NCBI RefSeq assembly: GCF_030345095.1
Contig: NZ_CP128360.1
Location: forward strand, 6,634,001-6,698,000
Direction of reading: 5' to 3'
From: Solwaraspora sp. WMMA2056
GTDB lineage: Bacteria; Actinomycetota; Actinomycetes; Mycobacteriales; Micromonosporaceae
DNA length: 64,000 bases
The notes below the pieces were generated by a model. It saw nothing but the letters and a program-made list of their open reading frames with translations, did not search any database and was not told where the DNA came from. The number at the start of each line of letters is the position of its first letter. Within the stretch, counting starts at the first letter, position 1. This document shows positions 61,518-64,000 of this stretch, one piece after another. The translations under genes were made by a program, and so were the position numbers.

Positions 61518-62015
61518 GTGCCCGCCGACCGCCCGTACGTCTTCCTCGACGTCGACGGAGTGCTGATTCCCCTCGCCGCTCGCGCGACCAGCCGGTCACC
61601 TTCGCCCCACCGTGCGGCTCATCTTGACTCGATCGGCAATCCGCTGCTGGCGCGGGTCGATCCGGAGGACGGCCGCCGGCTGCTGGCACTCGATTGCCAA
61701 CTCGTCTGGGCGACCACCTGGATTGACGAGGCGAACGAGGTCGTCGCACCACTGCTCGGCCTGCCGGAACTGCCGGTCGTTGCATGGCCGGACTCCGACG
61801 ACGAGCCCCCGCGCGGCATGCACTGGAAGACGCCGTTCCTCACCAGCTGGGCGGCCGGACACGCCTTCGTCTGGCTCGACGACGAGATCACCGACCTGGA
61901 CCGACACTGGGTGTCCGCGCACCACCCAGGCAAGGCCCTGCTGCACCGCGTCGACCCGCATCTCGGCCTCACCGACGCCGACTTATCCACCGTCGGCCAG
62001 TGGCTCGCGGCCTGA
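61518..62015 (+). CDS. HAD-superfamily protein
   Basis: 165 aa. Motif I FLDVDGVLIPL (nucleophile Asp and general acid/base Asp), motif II Thr in WATTWIDEAN, and a late acidic motif VWLDDEITDLDRHW support a compact cap-less HAD phosphatase-like fold common in actinobacteria next to XRE/DUF397 genes. The Lys of motif III is probably in MHWKTPFL. Substrate unknown. GTG start; a hairpin follows its stop. Confidence 0.85.
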   Translation: MPADRPYVFLDVDGVLIPLAARATSRSPSPHRAAHLDSIGNPLLARVDPEDGRRLLALDCQLVWATTWIDEANEVVAPLLGLPELPVVAWPDSDDEPPRGMHWKTPFLTSWAAGHAFVWLDDEITDLDRHWVSAHHPGKALLHRVDPHLGLTDADLSTVGQWLAA

Positions 62016-62031
62016 CTGCAGCAGTGCCGCG

Positions 62032-62090
62032 TCGATGTGAGGCTGAAACACGCTACGAGCGCGTCGTGAGGTATCTCAGCCTCACATCGA
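62032..62090. terminator. Inverted repeat after the HAD gene
   Basis: Perfect 15-bp arms TCGATGTGAGGCTGA (62032-62046) and its complement (62076-62090) with a 29-nt loop, starting 17 bp after the HAD stop. The arm core is shared with the hairpins at 29086 and 32513. Confidence 0.5.
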
Positions 62091-62109
62091 TGAAGCGCTC
62101 CGGCCCCGC

Positions 62110-62176
62110 CATGATCACTTGATGCTCTGCTGGGAGAATGTCGGCGTGTCGCCCAGCAGAGCGTTAAGTGATCATG
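62110..62176. promoter_or_regulatory. 25-bp inverted repeat whose loop holds the GNAT start region
   Basis: Arms 62110-62134 and 62152-62176 match at 23 of 25 positions. The loop (62135-62151) and arm edge contain the ribosome-binding GGGAGA (62132-62137) and the GTG start at 62146. If formed in mRNA it could limit translation of the acetyltransferase; alternatively it is a DNA operator. Confidence 0.45.
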
Positions 62177-62709
62177 ACGAGCTACGGCCGGCACCGGCCC
62201 ACGTACGCGAAGCCACGCTCGCCGACGCCGATCAGCTGACCGAGGTGCACACGCTGGCCCGCACCGCCTACTACACGGCGGCCGGTGGGCTGGACCCGGA
62301 CGACCCGTCGCTGTCGTCGCCCGAGGCGTACGCCGAACGCCGTGCCGCCTGGGCGAAGGTTCTCACCTTGCCGGAGCTGTTCACCGTCGCCGCTGTCCTC
62401 GACAGCCGGGTCGTCGGCTGCGCAGCGATGGGACCCGCCGCCGTCGGTCACGTCGACGCGGCCCACGTCGGCCAACTGCACCAGATCCACGTACTCCCCG
62501 ACTGCTGGGGTCGGGGGATCGGCGGGCTGCTGCACGACGCCTTCGTCGCGTACCTGCACCGGACCGGTCGGACCGGTGGGGTGCTGGAGGCATGGGAGCG
62601 TAACGCTCGGGCCCAGCGCTTCTACGCCGCTCGCGGCTGGCGGCCCGACGGCCACAGCCGCCCCGGCCCTGGCGACACCCGCTATCTCTACTTCCAGTTG
62701 CACCGGTGA
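62146..62709 (+). CDS. GNAT-family N-acetyltransferase
   Basis: 187 aa. The acetyl-CoA binding motif A reads HQIHVLPDCWGRGIGGLLHD and motif B NARAQRFYAARGW, both classic. The acceptor is unknown. GTG 62146 is chosen for the GGGAGA 8 nt upstream; an in-frame TTG/ATG at 62119/62122 lies inside the hairpin arm and would add nine residues. Confidence 0.88.
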   Translation: MSPSRALSDHDELRPAPAHVREATLADADQLTEVHTLARTAYYTAAGGLDPDDPSLSSPEAYAERRAAWAKVLTLPELFTVAAVLDSRVVGCAAMGPAAVGHVDAAHVGQLHQIHVLPDCWGRGIGGLLHDAFVAYLHRTGRTGGVLEAWERNARAQRFYAARGWRPDGHSRPGPGDTRYLYFQLHR

Positions 62710-62725
62710 CCGGTAACGTGCCGGC

Positions 62726-63400
62726 GTGAGCGAGCTTGTCGAGCGGCACACCGTCCTCGCCGTCGTCGTCGGATCCCGGGCGTACGGGCTGCACGGGCCG
62801 GACTCCGACTACGACCGGCGCGGCGTGTACGTTGCCCCGACCCGAGCGTTCTGGCAGCTGGACAAGCCGCCCACCCACCTCGACGGGCCGGCGCCGGAGC
62901 AGTTCTCCTGGGAGTTCGAACGCTTCTGCACCCTGGCGCTGCAGGGCAACCCGACCGTCCTGGAGGTGCTCTGGTCTCCGCTGATCGAGACGCTGCGCGA
63001 GGACGGCGACCAGTTGCTGGCGGCCCGGCAGGCGTTCCTGTCGACGCGACTCGCCCAGACGTACGGCGGCTACGCCCGTGACCAGCTCGACCGGGTGGCG
63101 GCCCGCCGCGAAAGCACCGGCGAAACGAACCACAAGCAGGCGATGCACATGATCCGGCTGCTGACCGCCGGTGCGCACGTGCTGCGGACCGGGCAGGTCC
63201 TGGTCGACGTGGGACCGTTGCGGGACCGGCTGCTCGACCTCCGGCGCGGCGAGCTGCCCTGGGCGTCGGTCACCGCGTGGGCAGCGGACCTGCTGGCCGA
63301 GCTCGACGACGCTGCGGCCGGCACCGCACTACCGGAACAACCCGACCGGGCCGCCGTCGACCGGCTGCTCATCGCCGTACGGGAAAGAAACCTGGGGTAA
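62726..63400 (+). CDS. DNA polymerase beta-like nucleotidyltransferase (PF10127-type)
   Basis: 224 aa. The fold's active site GSRAYGLHGPDSDYDRRGVY supplies the GS motif and the DxD metal ligands; a helical C-terminal domain with NHKQAMHMIRLLTAGAHVLR follows, as in the RlaP-like predicted nucleotidyltransferases. These are linked to RNA repair in some genomes, but no ligase is present here. GTG 62726 lies 6 nt after TAACGT, a leaderless-type start, and 17 bp after the GNAT stop. Confidence 0.85.
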   Translation: MSELVERHTVLAVVVGSRAYGLHGPDSDYDRRGVYVAPTRAFWQLDKPPTHLDGPAPEQFSWEFERFCTLALQGNPTVLEVLWSPLIETLREDGDQLLAARQAFLSTRLAQTYGGYARDQLDRVAARRESTGETNHKQAMHMIRLLTAGAHVLRTGQVLVDVGPLRDRLLDLRRGELPWASVTAWAADLLAELDDAAAGTALPEQPDRAAVDRLLIAVRERNLG

Positions 63401-63480
63401 CCGTCGACGTCCCGCCACGGGCGCAGGATGACAGCCAGGGCTACCGGGCCGCCGCCGCAACTGGCAGAGTCTGCGTCAAC

Positions 63481-64000
63481 ATGACGTCGCTCGACCTCTG
63501 CTCCGACAGTCTTGACGGGCTTTCCGTCGGTGATGCCCTCGGCGCCCAGTTCTTCGTCCCCGGCACCAGCTTTGCCGCTCTACTCGACGGGGTTCCGCCG
63601 GCCGGGCCGTGGCCGTGGACCGACGACACCGAGATGGCCTGCTCGATCGTCGCCGAGTTGCGCGAGCACGACGGCATCGACCAGGACCACCTGGCGGCCC
63701 GGTTCGCCGAGCACTTCGAGCCGTACCGGGGCTACGGTGCCGGCGCGGTGGTCCTGCTGCGCCAGGTCCGCCAGGGCGTCGCCTGGCGGGACGCCGCCGG
63801 CGCGGCGTTCGACGGCCAGGGATCGATGGGCAACGGCGCAGCGATGCGGGTCGCCCCGCTCGGCGCCTTCCACGCCGGCGACAACCGTACGGCCGCTCTG
63901 CAGGCCTGGCGGTCGGCGGAGGTCACCCACGCCCACCCCGACGCCGTCCTGGGCGCGGTGGCGGTCGCCGTCGCGGCGGCCGAAGCCGGCTGGTCCCGGC
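63481..64000 (+). CDS. ADP-ribosylglycohydrolase (DraG/ARH family), 3' end beyond window
   Basis: 173 codons visible from ATG 63481, cut by the right edge. SVGDALGAQFFVPG, WTDDTEMACSIVAEL, GSMGNGAAMRVAPLG and THAHPDAVLGAVAVA are the metal-binding and substrate motifs of the DraG family, which removes ADP-ribose from proteins or nucleic acid. About half of a usual 300-residue enzyme is present. Substrate unknown. 80 bp separate it from the nucleotidyltransferase. Confidence 0.9.
   Translation, partial: MTSLDLCSDSLDGLSVGDALGAQFFVPGTSFAALLDGVPPAGPWPWTDDTEMACSIVAELREHDGIDQDHLAARFAEHFEPYRGYGAGAVVLLRQVRQGVAWRDAAGAAFDGQGSMGNGAAMRVAPLGAFHAGDNRTAALQAWRSAEVTHAHPDAVLGAVAVAVAAAEAGWSR

Overview
The window is about 72% G+C, codes densely on both strands and uses many GTG/TTG starts. 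It carries actinobacterial hallmarks: an XRE/DUF5753-DUF397 pair, an SCO6745-family gene, a PASTA-less PknB-type kinase, a Stealth protein, CBS-containing GuaB1, and the ATP-grasp/alpha-E/transglutaminase trio. The best fit is a member of the Micromonosporaceae or a close relative. This is inferred from gene content, not from a marker gene.

Left third (1-22361): two tandem, same-strand giant RHS/YD-repeat proteins of about 3.5-3.7 kaa. The upstream copy (10952-22120) is complete. It has a membrane/signal segment, DNRLRE and FN3-like domains, LamG domains (one with a ricin-type trefoil nested inside), YD repeats, an RHS core, a pretoxin Hint domain and a DUF3990/ADP-ribosyltransferase-like tip. 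A translationally coupled 100-aa gene follows and is the probable immunity gene. The second copy (1-10475) has the same architecture, but the window edge cuts it inside its Hint domain, so its toxin tip is not visible. Both copies are preceded by related arrays of CCTCA-type half-sites phased at 11 bp.

Middle (22362-48034): a GuaB1-type GMP reductase; a peptide-modification-like trio; a secreted alpha/beta hydrolase; two tandem small cysteine-containing paralogs divergent from a GntR/UTRA regulator with a palindromic operator; a VapBC45-like toxin-antitoxin module; LpdA-type quinone reductase; gamma-glutamylcyclotransferase-like protein; a DUF4349 lipoprotein; an M20 amidohydrolase; a Ser/Thr kinase next to a phosphohexomutase; Stealth sugar-phosphate transferase; NUDIX; upp; and a GT4 glycosyltransferase. 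Cell-envelope glycan metabolism (mutase, Stealth, GT4) and nucleotide salvage (guaB1, upp, deoC) recur.

Right (48160-64000): a deoC-ALDH-short ALDH operon; a rhodanese remnant; an ArsR-SRPBCC-reductase operon; a serine hydrolase; an MDR oxidoreductase; a NarL-type two-component pair; a Fic protein with an inverted repeat over its start; a small zinc-ribbon gene and partner divergent from XRE/DUF5753 + DUF397; HAD, GNAT and nucleotidyltransferase genes; and the start of an ADP-ribosylglycohydrolase at the right edge.

Two cross-cutting patterns stand out. At least eight genes start 6-7 nt after a TANNNT-like hexamer, as expected for leaderless mRNAs. Several intergenic spaces carry long, nearly perfect hairpins (15-29 bp arms), three of which share a core sequence. 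No rRNA, tRNA, CRISPR array or intact insertion sequence was seen.
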